A stretch of DNA of 10,694 nt from contig JAQUOC010000045.1 in assembly GCA_028717305.1 (NCBI GenBank), forward strand, positions 1 through 10,694. Reading direction: 5' to 3'. The notes beneath the pieces are model-generated. The model was not told where the DNA came from. It saw only the letters and a list, made by a program, of their open reading frames with translations, and made no database searches. Source of the DNA: Dehalococcoidales bacterium. GTDB taxonomy: Bacteria > Chloroflexota > Dehalococcoidia > Dehalococcoidales > UBA5760. Both the position numbers and the translations under genes were made by a program. Position 1 is the first letter of the stretch. Each line of letters opens with the position of its first letter. Shown here in pieces: positions 1 through 5,675 of this stretch.

Positions 1-1685
1 TCTATTGGGCCTCCTGTGCACGGGAAATCACCCATATTGATGGTGGATAGGTATATAACGCTACAGTCTGGGCAGACGGCAACGTCGGAGAGTAAGTCTA
101 TGGTGGTGTCAATAAGGCCTATCTGATTGAAGGATACCCCGTCATCAAGGCTCACCGAGAAGGCTGACTCGTCAAGAGGGTTACCAGGACCTACATCCCA
201 ATCTGTACGTCCCCATCCATCAATATATGGTTCAGTATCAGGATTATGCCTGAGGAACGTACGGCTGCCGCTGGTGGAAGCAAAGGCTTTCTCACCATCA
301 GGAGTATAAGACACCACCGCCAGGGTGGGACCAGAGGGATCCTTGCAGGCGCATTCCCACTCCGGACAGCAGTCATCAAGCTCTACGGTATGGTAGACTG
401 CTACACCAACACATGGTTCAACATCTGATACGGTCTCCTCAGCCCAATCCATTTCTACACCCATAGTACCGACCATTGCCTTACATGTATCGGCATCACC
501 ATGGACATCAATACTGGCCAGGATAGGATCTCCAGATGGTCCACAGCGGCCAGTTAGGGCCCCGTCCTCTGAAATAAAAACGTAACCACCGGTCTCACCG
601 GTATTTGCATTCAAAGCATTGACGTACAGATAGATGTTGTTGTCAGCTGGTTCAGCTCCGTCAAAGTCAGCGGGTAATGCGAATCCCATCATATAACGGG
701 CGCCGATTGAATAAAGGATAGTTCCCTCATCGCTTATCTGTACGGCATCACCAAAACCAGCTTCGGCGTTCCAGGCACCATCACCATCAAGTGTACCCTC
801 TTGGAGATATGGTACATTGTCCCCGAGTGGTGCACCAACGCCCATACAGACTATTGTATCATCCATATCAAAGTTGGGTGAAAAATCAACGGCAAGTACT
901 CCACCAAGGCGAAATGACCAATCAGTAATAGCATCGGTGCTGTCGTTCCAGCCAGGATAGGATCGAGTATCAACCCAGCCTCCGGTAAGCCAGGTACCTG
1001 CCTCGAGGCGGAAAACCACTCCCGGGCCACAGGCAGGATTTGGTGGAGTCATTGCTCTACCAGCCAGGGCTATATTGTGGATGTCGCCTACTGCCGGTGA
1101 TACTGCCATGTCCATCATAGCGCCCATTGCGCTGCCATAGGCGGCATCCTCTATTGGATGGGCGTAGGTAAAGTTAGCCCCGCCGTCTTCGGAGGCAACC
1201 ACGAAAGGAGTACCCGGAGCAAATGGTCCTCCACCTCCGTCATCAAGGTAGCCGGCCACAGCTACCCAGTCTTCGTTATCGGGGGCTATTGCCACTAGGC
1301 TGAGCATAAAGATTTCTTCATCGGGTAGGGAAGAGGCCTCGACGACGTTCTCGGTAATGTCGCTCCAGGTGACGCCACCGTCATCGGACTTGACCAGGGC
1401 GAAGTAGCCCCAAGGATCATCATAATCCCATCCGACCCCAGTGCACTCGCTGTTAAGCTCGAGGACGGCGTATACAATATCCCCCTCGTCGCCACCTACG
1501 GCGTAGTCGAGAATGTCGGAGGCGGGCAGGATGACCAGGTCATCCCAGCTCGGCGTGTTGACCTGGCCCCACTCCATCTCGTCGGCCTGGGCCGCCGGAG
1601 CGGCAATGAAGGCCGCACCAAGCGAAAGAGTCAGGCCAAGGGCAAGGCCTACGCCTAAAATCTTAGATATCAGTTTGGTTTTCAT
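1..1685 (-). CDS. Large secreted protein with BNR/Asp-box-like repeats (partial, C-terminus off the left edge)
   Basis: The reading frame is open from the ATG at 1685 to the window edge, giving 561 complete codons. Residues 1-34 form a Sec signal peptide: MKTK, a hydrophobic core of Leu/Gly/Ala, then AAQA before DE, a good signal peptidase I site. The mature part has Asp-box-like motifs (S-x-D-x-G-x-x-W/F): SDDGGVTW near 100, SEDGGANF near 165, SLDDGVSF near 512, with a degenerate SEDGA near 372. Such motifs mark beta-propeller blades of the sialidase/BNR type, so an extracellular beta-propeller is inferred; no sialidase active site is visible and no enzymatic role is claimed. The chain is acidic and has a Cys cluster (CCPEWECAC, about 430-440) and a CPDC pair at 538-541. 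A Shine-Dalgarno AAAGGAGA lies at 1699-1706. A surface-layer or cell-envelope role is possible. Function is not recognised. Confidence 0.85.
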   Translation of the reverse strand, partial: MKTKLISKILGVGLALGLTLSLGAAFIAAPAAQADEMEWGQVNTPSWDDLVILPASDILDYAVGGDEGDIVYAVLELNSECTGVGWDYDDPWGYFALVKSDDGGVTWSDITENVVEASSLPDEEIFMLSLVAIAPDNEDWVAVAGYLDDGGGGPFAPGTPFVVASEDGGANFTYAHPIEDAAYGSAMGAMMDMAVSPAVGDIHNIALAGRAMTPPNPACGPGVVFRLEAGTWLTGGWVDTRSYPGWNDSTDAITDWSFRLGGVLAVDFSPNFDMDDTIVCMGVGAPLGDNVPYLQEGTLDGDGAWNAEAGFGDAVQISDEGTILYSIGARYMMGFALPADFDGAEPADNNIYLYVNALNANTGETGGYVFISEDGALTGRCGPSGDPILASIDVHGDADTCKAMVGTMGVEMDWAEETVSDVEPCVGVAVYHTVELDDCCPEWECACKDPSGPTLAVVSYTPDGEKAFASTSGSRTFLRHNPDTEPYIDGWGRTDWDVGPGNPLDESAFSVSLDDGVSFNQIGLIDTTIDLLSDVAVCPDCSVIYLSTINMGDFPCTGGPI

Positions 1686-1898
1686 CGACCTTATATTTTC
1701 TCCTTTAAATCTTAAGTATTACCTCTCTCCAGATAAAGATGTAAAAAAACACACCTCTATTTCTCATTGGAGAAAAGGCTATGTTTTTTGGTTTTCCGTT
1801 ATGCTCCCGGAATCGAGAGCATCCCCATTCGGAATAATGTTAGCTGGAGTATTCCTCCGGGCTCTCTCTATGGCACCACCTCCTTTATCTAGAGAATC
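1686..1898 (-). promoter_or_regulatory. Long structured 5' leader of the secreted-protein gene
   Basis: If transcription starts about 7 bases after the TATAAT box, the leader is near 210 nt. On the minus strand it shows a nine-pair hairpin with an AUUC loop (1801-1822: ATGCTC/GAGCAT arms extended by U-G, C-G and G-C). It also shows a GGAG/CTCC hairpin just upstream and a six-pair TTTCTC/GAGAAA hairpin (1760-1775). The last is followed 10 bases later by seven U (1743-1749). The GCTCTC in the big hairpin can instead pair with GAGAGAGC at 1861-1868, so two folds exclude each other. I could not match it to a known riboswitch class from memory. Regulation is inferred, not shown. Confidence 0.45.
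1779..1871 (-). other. Possible 30-codon leader ORF with AUA start
   Basis: AAAGGAGGTG (1877-1886), a near-perfect match to the anti-Shine-Dalgarno, lies five bases before an ATA codon at 1871. An open frame of 30 codons follows (I/M-ERARRNTPANII...), ending in TAG at 1779-1781, directly before the 1760-1775 hairpin and the U7 tract. AUA is a very weak start codon, so translation is uncertain. A two-codon GTG-CCA-TAG frame inside the same site is an alternative. The first six codons include three Arg, two of them AGA and AGG. It is listed because the ribosome-binding site is stronger than that of any true gene here. Confidence 0.25.
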
Positions 1899-1904
1899 GG
1901 CGTA

Positions 1905-1913
1905 ATTATATCA
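1905..1913 (-). promoter_or_regulatory. Extended -10 promoter for the secreted-protein gene
   Basis: On the minus strand the sequence reads TGATATAAT: a perfect TATAAT at 1905-1910 preceded by the TGn element at 1911-1913. A perfect TTGACA also occurs at 1919-1924 but sits only 8 bases from the -10 box, so it cannot be its -35. The proper -35 position is poor, which is usual for extended -10 promoters. Confidence 0.6.
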
Positions 1914-2004
1914 CCTTTTGTCAATAGGGTGTTATAGGTATTTTGGGATATTTAGGGTAAGGGTTAACCTCGTTTTTCCATGAACCGAGGACATAAAATA
2001 TTTC

Positions 2005-2089
2005 AGGGCAGGTGCCATCGAGTCGATTTACTTCGCAGAGGGTTATCGACCGCCTTCTGCGGGGGATAACGCCTCAGGCGGCCTGCCCT
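2005..2089. repeat. Nested inverted repeat, possible small structured RNA or palindromic element
   Basis: The outer arms AGGGCAGG (2005-2012) and CCTGCCCT (2082-2089) are perfect eight-base complements. Inside are GTTATC (2042-2047) pairing with GATAAC (2065-2070), and within that CCGC (2050-2053) pairing with GCGG (2059-2062) around a CTTCT loop. GCC at 2014-2016 can extend the outer stem with GGC at 2077-2079. There is also a local ATCGA-G-TCGAT hairpin near 2017-2027. The layout resembles a REP/MITE-like palindromic element or a compact non-coding RNA. It is not a clear terminator, since neither flank has a strong U tract. It matches no RNA family I know. Confidence 0.5.
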
Positions 2090-2149
2090 TATTTGTTCAC
2101 CCGACGAAAGATACAGAACACAATCTGACGGATTGTTACCTAGAGCCGG

Positions 2150-2968
2150 TTACTCTTGCAGCAATTTTCGTATAAGGTCTCGATTCTGGTCTAATGACTT
2201 GTATAACCTCTCTATCTGCTCTGGAGGGAACAAAATTAGGTCACGAGCAAGCCTATGAAATGTACCTGTGAGCATAGGTGCTACTAACTTCTCAATTCTT
2301 TTTAGGTCACGATCACCTGTAACCGCAAGAAAGAGCCTGCTTCCCCAAGTGTCCTTTGCATGTTGTAGCTTTGCCAAAGCTTCAATTAGGTTGCCCTTAT
2401 CCTGAACCTCAAAGACAAAACCGGGCCTCGGTGCTTTTGGGAAAGTCTTCCATACAACGTCATACACATATGGGGATTCATGGAACTCGACTTCCGGGTA
2501 GTAACCAAGTATGTCTCCAATCTGGCGTAATAACTCTTTGAAGTGCTCGTGGGGTCGTAAAACTGGAATTGGTGGTACAGTTTCAGTGTCTTGCCTTCGC
2601 GCTTCGTCTATTATAAGACCTTCTTTAAGTCTTTCCCTTATTCCATGTTCTCCGGTTGAATAACGAGGCCGCCAGCTAGACCAATTATCCTCCAAGAACA
2701 TTTTTCCTTTAGGTGTAATACGCCACAGCCCTCTTGGCTCGCGATATAAATGCCCCAATTCCACCAGCCTCTGCCTAGTCCATTGAACACGGTTTGTAAA
2801 TAGAAATCCTTTCCCTGATGGTAATCTCAACTGCTTATCTTGTTCAGTGAGTTGGGGGAAGAAAGCCTGCACTCGCGTTACTGCTTCCTGAAGAGTCAGT
2901 TCACCCCCAGCATCTGTAATGACTCTTAGGAGAGGCAACCGTATACTCTCCTCCATAGGAATAGCCAT
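2150..2968 (-). CDS. Mrr-N winged-helix plus PD-(D/E)XK-like nuclease domain protein
   Basis: This protein has 272 residues from the ATG at 2968; residue numbers here count from the upstream GTG at 2977. Residues about 12-95 resemble the Mrr N-terminal winged-helix domain: a helix-rich start, LTxQEAV, GKGFLFTNRVQWTRQRL, then a LYREPRGLWRITPKG beta-wing. After a charged linker, residues about 142-250 look like a PD-(D/E)XK-fold nuclease, with YDVVW (D173) and FVFEVQDKG (E190, Q192, K194) as candidate catalytic residues. This suggests a methylation- or defence-linked DNA nuclease, like stand-alone Mrr proteins. I chose the ATG at 2968 because GAGGCGGTG lies just upstream, while the GTG at 2977 overlaps that site. 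No methyltransferase or specificity subunit is nearby. The Mrr-N call is fairly sure; the nuclease call is an inference from motif spacing. Confidence 0.7.
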   Translation of the reverse strand: MAIPMEESIRLPLLRVITDAGGELTLQEAVTRVQAFFPQLTEQDKQLRLPSGKGFLFTNRVQWTRQRLVELGHLYREPRGLWRITPKGKMFLEDNWSSWRPRYSTGEHGIRERLKEGLIIDEARRQDTETVPPIPVLRPHEHFKELLRQIGDILGYYPEVEFHESPYVYDVVWKTFPKAPRPGFVFEVQDKGNLIEALAKLQHAKDTWGSRLFLAVTGDRDLKRIEKLVAPMLTGTFHRLARDLILFPPEQIERLYKSLDQNRDLIRKLLQE

Positions 2969-3023
2969 TGTGATCACCGCCTCACAGCCAATCTTATAGT
3001 GTGGCCATTGTTACTCCAGCAGC

Positions 3024-3052
3024 ACTATAAACCACTCAATAGGTGCTGTCAA
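3024..3052 (-). promoter_or_regulatory. Near-consensus sigma-70 promoter for the nuclease gene
   Basis: Minus strand: perfect TTGACA (3047-3052), a 17-base spacer and TATAGT (3024-3029). This is the best-matching promoter in the window. An inverted repeat, CAGCAC (3020-3025) and GTGCTG (3043-3048), overlaps both boxes and could be an operator. The leader would be about 50 nt. Confidence 0.75.
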
Positions 3053-3088
3053 TAACTGCGTGAAAATATGGTTTTGTAAAACGTCACT

Positions 3089-3116
3089 TTGTTAGGCCAG
3101 GTTTCCGTGCTATATT
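3089..3116 (+). promoter_or_regulatory. Candidate promoter for the orphan gene at 3134
   Basis: TTGTTA (3089-3094), a 16-base spacer and TATATT (3111-3116). It points away from the nuclease promoter, making a divergent pair. The leader before the ATG at 3134 would be only about 10 nt. Confidence 0.5.
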
Positions 3117-3133
3117 ATTGATGAGATAGACCC

Positions 3134-3607
3134 ATGGACAGAAAAAAGGTTGAGCAGCGTAATGGTAAAGCACGCAAGGCATTCAACATGGTTGAGAAAC
3201 GCACCTATATTTCTCCTGAATATGATATGGTTTTAGGCAACGAAGAGATTAGTAGCACAGGTCCTCTGGTCATTGCTAGATTAAAGCTGAAGAATGCTGA
3301 TAAAAAAGGCACATTACCGGAGTTTTTATTTAGGTGGGATGAAAAGGATAACCACCTAGACATTGATGCATTGGACACGTCGAAAAAGCGACAGATTTTA
3401 TTCAGAAACGGAAATACCGAGTATTACGGTCATCGTCCAACGAGAATAAGTACCAGTCCCAGAATTTTTCAAATCGAAATAGCGTGGAGTGGTAATAAAG
3501 TATATTCTGGAGAGTTTGGGTTCAGTTTAGGTAGAGACGTAGAAGCAAAAACTGCAATTGGGATAAAAACATCCATATCAATTAGTTCTGGTAAAAGCCC
3601 TGATTAA
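3134..3607 (+). CDS. Orphan hypothetical protein, 157 aa
   Basis: I do not recognise this gene. The product is basic at the start (MDRKKVEQRNGKARK) and then alternates short beta-like stretches (LVIARLKLKNADK, LPEFLFRWDE, FQIEIAWSGNKVYSGEFGF, SISISS), suggesting a small beta-rich soluble protein. There is no signal peptide, membrane segment or recognisable catalytic motif. The codons are AT-rich compared with the genes to the right, which fits acquired DNA. The ATG at 3134 has a poor ribosome-binding site (GATGAG); the ATG at 3188 (MVEKRTYISPE) is an alternative start. It is transcribed divergently from the Mrr-like nuclease gene with about 165 bases between starts. A partner or immunity role is possible but unsupported. 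Confidence 0.55.
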   Translation: MDRKKVEQRNGKARKAFNMVEKRTYISPEYDMVLGNEEISSTGPLVIARLKLKNADKKGTLPEFLFRWDEKDNHLDIDALDTSKKRQILFRNGNTEYYGHRPTRISTSPRIFQIEIAWSGNKVYSGEFGFSLGRDVEAKTAIGIKTSISISSGKSPD

Positions 3608-3647
3608 ATCATATAGGTAACAAGAAGCCAAGAAGTGAAATGTCTAA

Positions 3648-3926
3648 TGCAAGAGCTCTATAAGGGAAATCTATCTGTTAATGGGAGGCTTCCATTTATC
3701 CAGTAGTTTACTATCGGAACTAAGTGGTATCATTCAGGGGTTCAGGGAGATGGGAGTTTATAAAGTAGCCCCTTCCCATTGCTCCGGGGATAAATGTAGA
3801 GAATTATTCGAAAAAGAGTATCAGGAAGACTATATTCATAGCGGCGTGGGTATGGAGATAGTGCTCTCTTATAGTCCTCAGCGGAGATCCTGTGTGCCAT
3901 ACAGTTCCCTAAATACTAATGCCTAA
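3648..3926 (+). pseudogene. C-terminal remnant of a metallo-beta-lactamase-fold hydrolase
   Basis: The frame encodes REIYLLMGGFHLSS, then KVAPSHCSGDKC and YIHSGVG. These match the C-terminal third of the COG1237 group of metallo-beta-lactamase-fold proteins (typical patterns: YLVMGGFHL, VAPSHCTG, SGVG near the end). The homology starts upstream of the only ATG (3681), reaching back to about 3651 before a stop at 3645-3647. The N-terminal two thirds, including the HxHxDH metal-binding motif, are absent. After about 3870 the frame runs into unrelated sequence (SPQRRSCVPYSSLNTNA). It is therefore a decayed fragment rather than a working gene. The family assignment is from remembered motifs. Confidence 0.7.
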
Positions 3927-4385
3927 AACCACAGATGTATCTATCTGGCGCCGGGGAATGTCCCAATACCTCTCAAGAAGTTCATCCTTGTTAGGCATGA
4001 GTCCGAATCCACACTTTTGGTAAAAATCTATAGCCCAGCTAGCACTCTTCCACTTACCGACTAAAAGGTATTTCGTCTTCGTTAATCGCTTAGCGTGATC
4101 GAGAAGACGTGTACCTATGCCCTTTCGCTGATAACTGGGTAAAACATATGTGTGCCTGATAAGGGTTACATCTTCAATTGGCTGGAATCCAATTACGCCC
4201 ACCACTTGGCCCTTCTCTTTCCAGCCGTAGAAAGTTATACTTTTCATCTCAGCCGCTAGTTCATGGATAAGCATGTATGGCTCGTTGTAGCGGTCATCTG
4301 GTATAACACGCTTGTAGGCGGTAGCAGCTTGGTTAATGACTGTGTAGATAACATCAACGTCAATAGGTGATAGTTCTATTATCAT
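3909..4385 (-). CDS. GNAT-family N-acetyltransferase
   Basis: The product has 158 residues, a usual size for a single GNAT domain. Motif A is clear: the HTYVLPSYQRKGIGTRLL stretch has the acetyl-CoA pyrophosphate-binding Q-R-K-G-I-G at 86-91. Motif B is seen as AIDFYQKCGF at 118-127. Residues 57-70 give the beta strands before it (KEKGQVVGVIGFQP). It transfers an acetyl group from acetyl-CoA to an amine; the acceptor cannot be told from sequence. The ATG at 4385 is preceded by only a distant AGGAAAG, a weak site. The gene is convergent with the metallo-beta-lactamase remnant and monocistronic, with a palindrome over its own -10 box. GNAT genes of this type are common in accessory islands. Confidence 0.88.
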   Translation of the reverse strand: MIIELSPIDVDVIYTVINQAATAYKRVIPDDRYNEPYMLIHELAAEMKSITFYGWKEKGQVVGVIGFQPIEDVTLIRHTYVLPSYQRKGIGTRLLDHAKRLTKTKYLLVGKWKSASWAIDFYQKCGFGLMPNKDELLERYWDIPRRQIDTSVVLGISI

Positions 4386-4416
4386 TTAAAGAGCTCACTT
4401 TCCTGTGATTATTGTT

Positions 4417-4446
4417 ATCATAACAACCGTGATAATAGACATTCAA
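4417..4446 (-). promoter_or_regulatory. GNAT promoter with palindromic operator over the -10 box
   Basis: Minus strand: TTGAAT (4441-4446), an 18-base spacer and TATGAT (4417-4422). A perfect 15-base palindrome, TTGTTAT-C-ATAACAA (4412-4426), is centred on the -10 box, and near-direct repeats GTGATTAT (4405-4412) and GTGATAAT (4429-4436) flank it. Such a site would suit a dimeric repressor that blocks RNA polymerase. Promoter and operator roles are inferred. Confidence 0.5.
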
Positions 4447-4530
4447 ACAAGAGGCATATTTATCTAAGAAGGAACGATACAAAATAGGTAAAATGATTGC
4501 ACGATCCTGACTATTGTTTAGATAACCTAA

Positions 4531-4547
4531 TAGGGGTCGCTAGGGGT
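4531..4547. repeat. Tandem TAGGGGT direct repeat, 10-base period
   Basis: TAGGGGT occurs at 4531-4537 and again at 4541-4547, starts spaced by one helical turn, in the 247-base gap between the GNAT gene and the gene ending at 4633. It could be a pair of protein-binding half-sites or chance. The rest of this gap shows no gene; a CCTCA/TGAGG stem near 4573-4592 lacks a U tract. Confidence 0.3.
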
Positions 4548-4632
4548 ACCATCAGGCTTCCGGTCACATGCTTCCTCAGTTATTTATATGAGGATTCACG
4601 TGTTTCATTTGGTGAGGCTTGTTATAAGTGTA

Positions 4633-5388
4633 CTAGTAGATACCGGTTATGTTTGTATTGACATAATCATGTATGTGGCTGGCTATCCTGTCGTATGCCA
4701 TGAAGCCCTCTTTGGAGGGGAGAATCAAGGGCCTTATCTCATCTCCGTATCCTCTCGTAGCGCAGCCCATCACCAGCACCCCTTCTTTGACCGGTTCGTA
4801 GGTTTTGATGGCGTTTTCCGGTTTGGTGTCGGCACCCTCGACGCGGATTAGCTGTGCCATCATTTTGAAGTCGGTGTCGGACAGCGCCAGCTTCGGCCAG
4901 ATGGCTATCTCGGCTTCGCCTCCTGCCTGGAGCGTATTGATCAGATCGGCCAGGAGCGGCTCCTTCAGCGAAGGGTCGTGATTCAGGATGTCGGCAATCT
5001 TGCCGCCGCTCCACTTGAAGTCGACGATATTCCCCTTTTTATTCTTTACCTGCGCCTTGGCGTTCAGGTTCTTCCAGTTTTTCTTGTCTTTGCCCACATA
5101 GCAGTCCACGGCATAGAGGAAAAAGGCCGACCAGTTGTTCTCCGTGCTCATGGTATCCTGCCGGGGCCGTGATGTTCCTACGTGCTGCATCACTGCGTAG
5201 ATGATTTTGTCGATGTTCATGCTTTCTATGCGAATGCACTTCTGCCGGCAGTTTTCCGGCGGTTTCTCCGTATCCTGAACGAAGTCGACTGTATCGGCGA
5301 TTGAAGCGATGCCCAGGGAATCGAGGTACTTGCTCAGCGTTTTCAGGTGCTCCGCCTGGATCGGTCTCAGATCGATCATCTTTACCAT
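4633..5388 (-). CDS. Hypothetical protein, 251 aa
   Basis: I do not recognise this protein. It is a soluble, mixed alpha/beta-looking chain without signal peptide or membrane segments. Visible features are a leading helical segment (IQAEHLKTLSKYLDSL), a C-x3-C pair (C47, C51), a lysine/asparagine-rich stretch at about 98-118 (GKDKKNWKNLNAKAQVKNKK), and a C-terminal part with EGVLVMGCATRGYGDEIRPLILP. The start at 5388 is well supported: GGGAGGTGA lies at 5399-5407, ten bases upstream, and fits better than the ATG at 5379. It lies downstream of tRNA-His in the same direction with the tRNA terminator between them. It must therefore use read-through or a promoter that I cannot see in the short gap. 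Its base composition matches the right half of the window, not the island. Confidence 0.75.
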   Translation of the reverse strand: MVKMIDLRPIQAEHLKTLSKYLDSLGIASIADTVDFVQDTEKPPENCRQKCIRIESMNIDKIIYAVMQHVGTSRPRQDTMSTENNWSAFFLYAVDCYVGKDKKNWKNLNAKAQVKNKKGNIVDFKWSGGKIADILNHDPSLKEPLLADLINTLQAGGEAEIAIWPKLALSDTDFKMMAQLIRVEGADTKPENAIKTYEPVKEGVLVMGCATRGYGDEIRPLILPSKEGFMAYDRIASHIHDYVNTNITGIY

Positions 5389-5428
5389 GCTGGTCTATTC
5401 ACCTCCCGCTTTCCGCTCGGTCTGTAGC

Positions 5429-5458
5429 AAAAAGAGTGCCGACTGTGCTCGAGTCGGC
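5429..5458 (-). terminator. Rho-independent terminator after tRNA-His
   Basis: On the minus strand a perfect seven-pair stem GCCGACT/AGTCGGC (5438-5444 and 5452-5458) with a seven-base loop is followed after four bases by five U (5429-5433). It ends the tRNA-His transcript about 50 bases past the CCA. Confidence 0.8.
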
Positions 5459-5507
5459 GGTTTCGGACGCCGGCGCTCTATCCACCCGGGTATAGTCGCA
5501 GGACTGT

Positions 5508-5584
5508 TGGGGTGAGTGGAGGGATTCGAACCCTCGATCTTCAGGGCCACAACCTGACGCCCTAACCACTAGGCTACACTCACC
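5508..5584 (-). tRNA. tRNA-His (anticodon GTG)
   Basis: The complete cloverleaf reads on the minus strand. The acceptor GTGAGTG pairs with CACTCAC and the D stem is GCCT/GGGC. The anticodon stem TCAGG/CCTGA carries loop TTGTGGC (anticodon GTG). The T arm is GAGGG-TTCGAAT-CCCTC. The extra G at position -1 (base 5584) lies opposite C73 (base 5511), the identity pair read by histidyl-tRNA synthetase. The CCA end is encoded at 5508-5510. It has its own promoter and terminator. Confidence 0.96.
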
Positions 5585-5598
5585 ATAAGAACATAAGT

Positions 5599-5628
5599 AT
5601 TATAGCTAAAAACCTCTCCTCCCCGCAA
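5599..5628 (-). promoter_or_regulatory. Promoter of tRNA-His
   Basis: Minus strand: TTGCGG (5623-5628), an 18-base spacer and perfect TATAAT (5599-5604), ending 14 bases before the tRNA 5' end. The -35 box overlaps one arm of a CCCGCA/TGCGGG stem that may also mark the end of the Smr-gene transcript. Confidence 0.6.
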
Positions 5629-5675
5629 TGTGGTGCGGGATGATGCCGGCTGTTTTCAGCATGAAAGTGCATTTT

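Larger units (their letters stand above)
1686..2149. other. 464-base gene-free stretch: mRNA leader plus structured repeat
   Basis: This non-coding stretch holds three things, listed separately: the leader and promoter of the secreted Asp-box protein (about 1686-1913), a palindrome GGTTAACC near 1963-1970, and the nested inverted repeat at 2005-2089. The forward ORF running through 1513-1905 is treated as a shadow because it overlaps the signal-peptide end of the real gene and covers its promoter. No clear U-tract terminator for the nuclease gene ending at 2150 is seen. Confidence 0.7.

Noticed and set aside
1801..1822. Nine-pair hairpin as rho-independent terminator
   Set aside because: Neither strand has a U tract right after the stem.
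1686..1898. Known riboswitch or T-box in the leader
   Set aside because: The GGAGGTGGTGCC stretch recalls the T-box GGGTGGTACCGCG, but the invariant CCGCG end is missing. No cobalamin, SAM, TPP, glycine or c-di-GMP core was found.
1513..1905. Forward ORF of 130 codons
   Set aside because: It overlaps the signal-peptide end, ribosome-binding site and promoter of the secreted-protein gene on the other strand and has no recognisable content.
2005..2089. 4.5S RNA or integron attC site
   Set aside because: The SRP GGAA tetraloop region and the RYYYAAC/GTTRRRY core sites are both missing.
5508..5584. tRNA-His as attachment site for the island
   Set aside because: No copy of the tRNA 3' end (GTTCGAATCCCTC) is seen elsewhere in the window, and no integrase is present.
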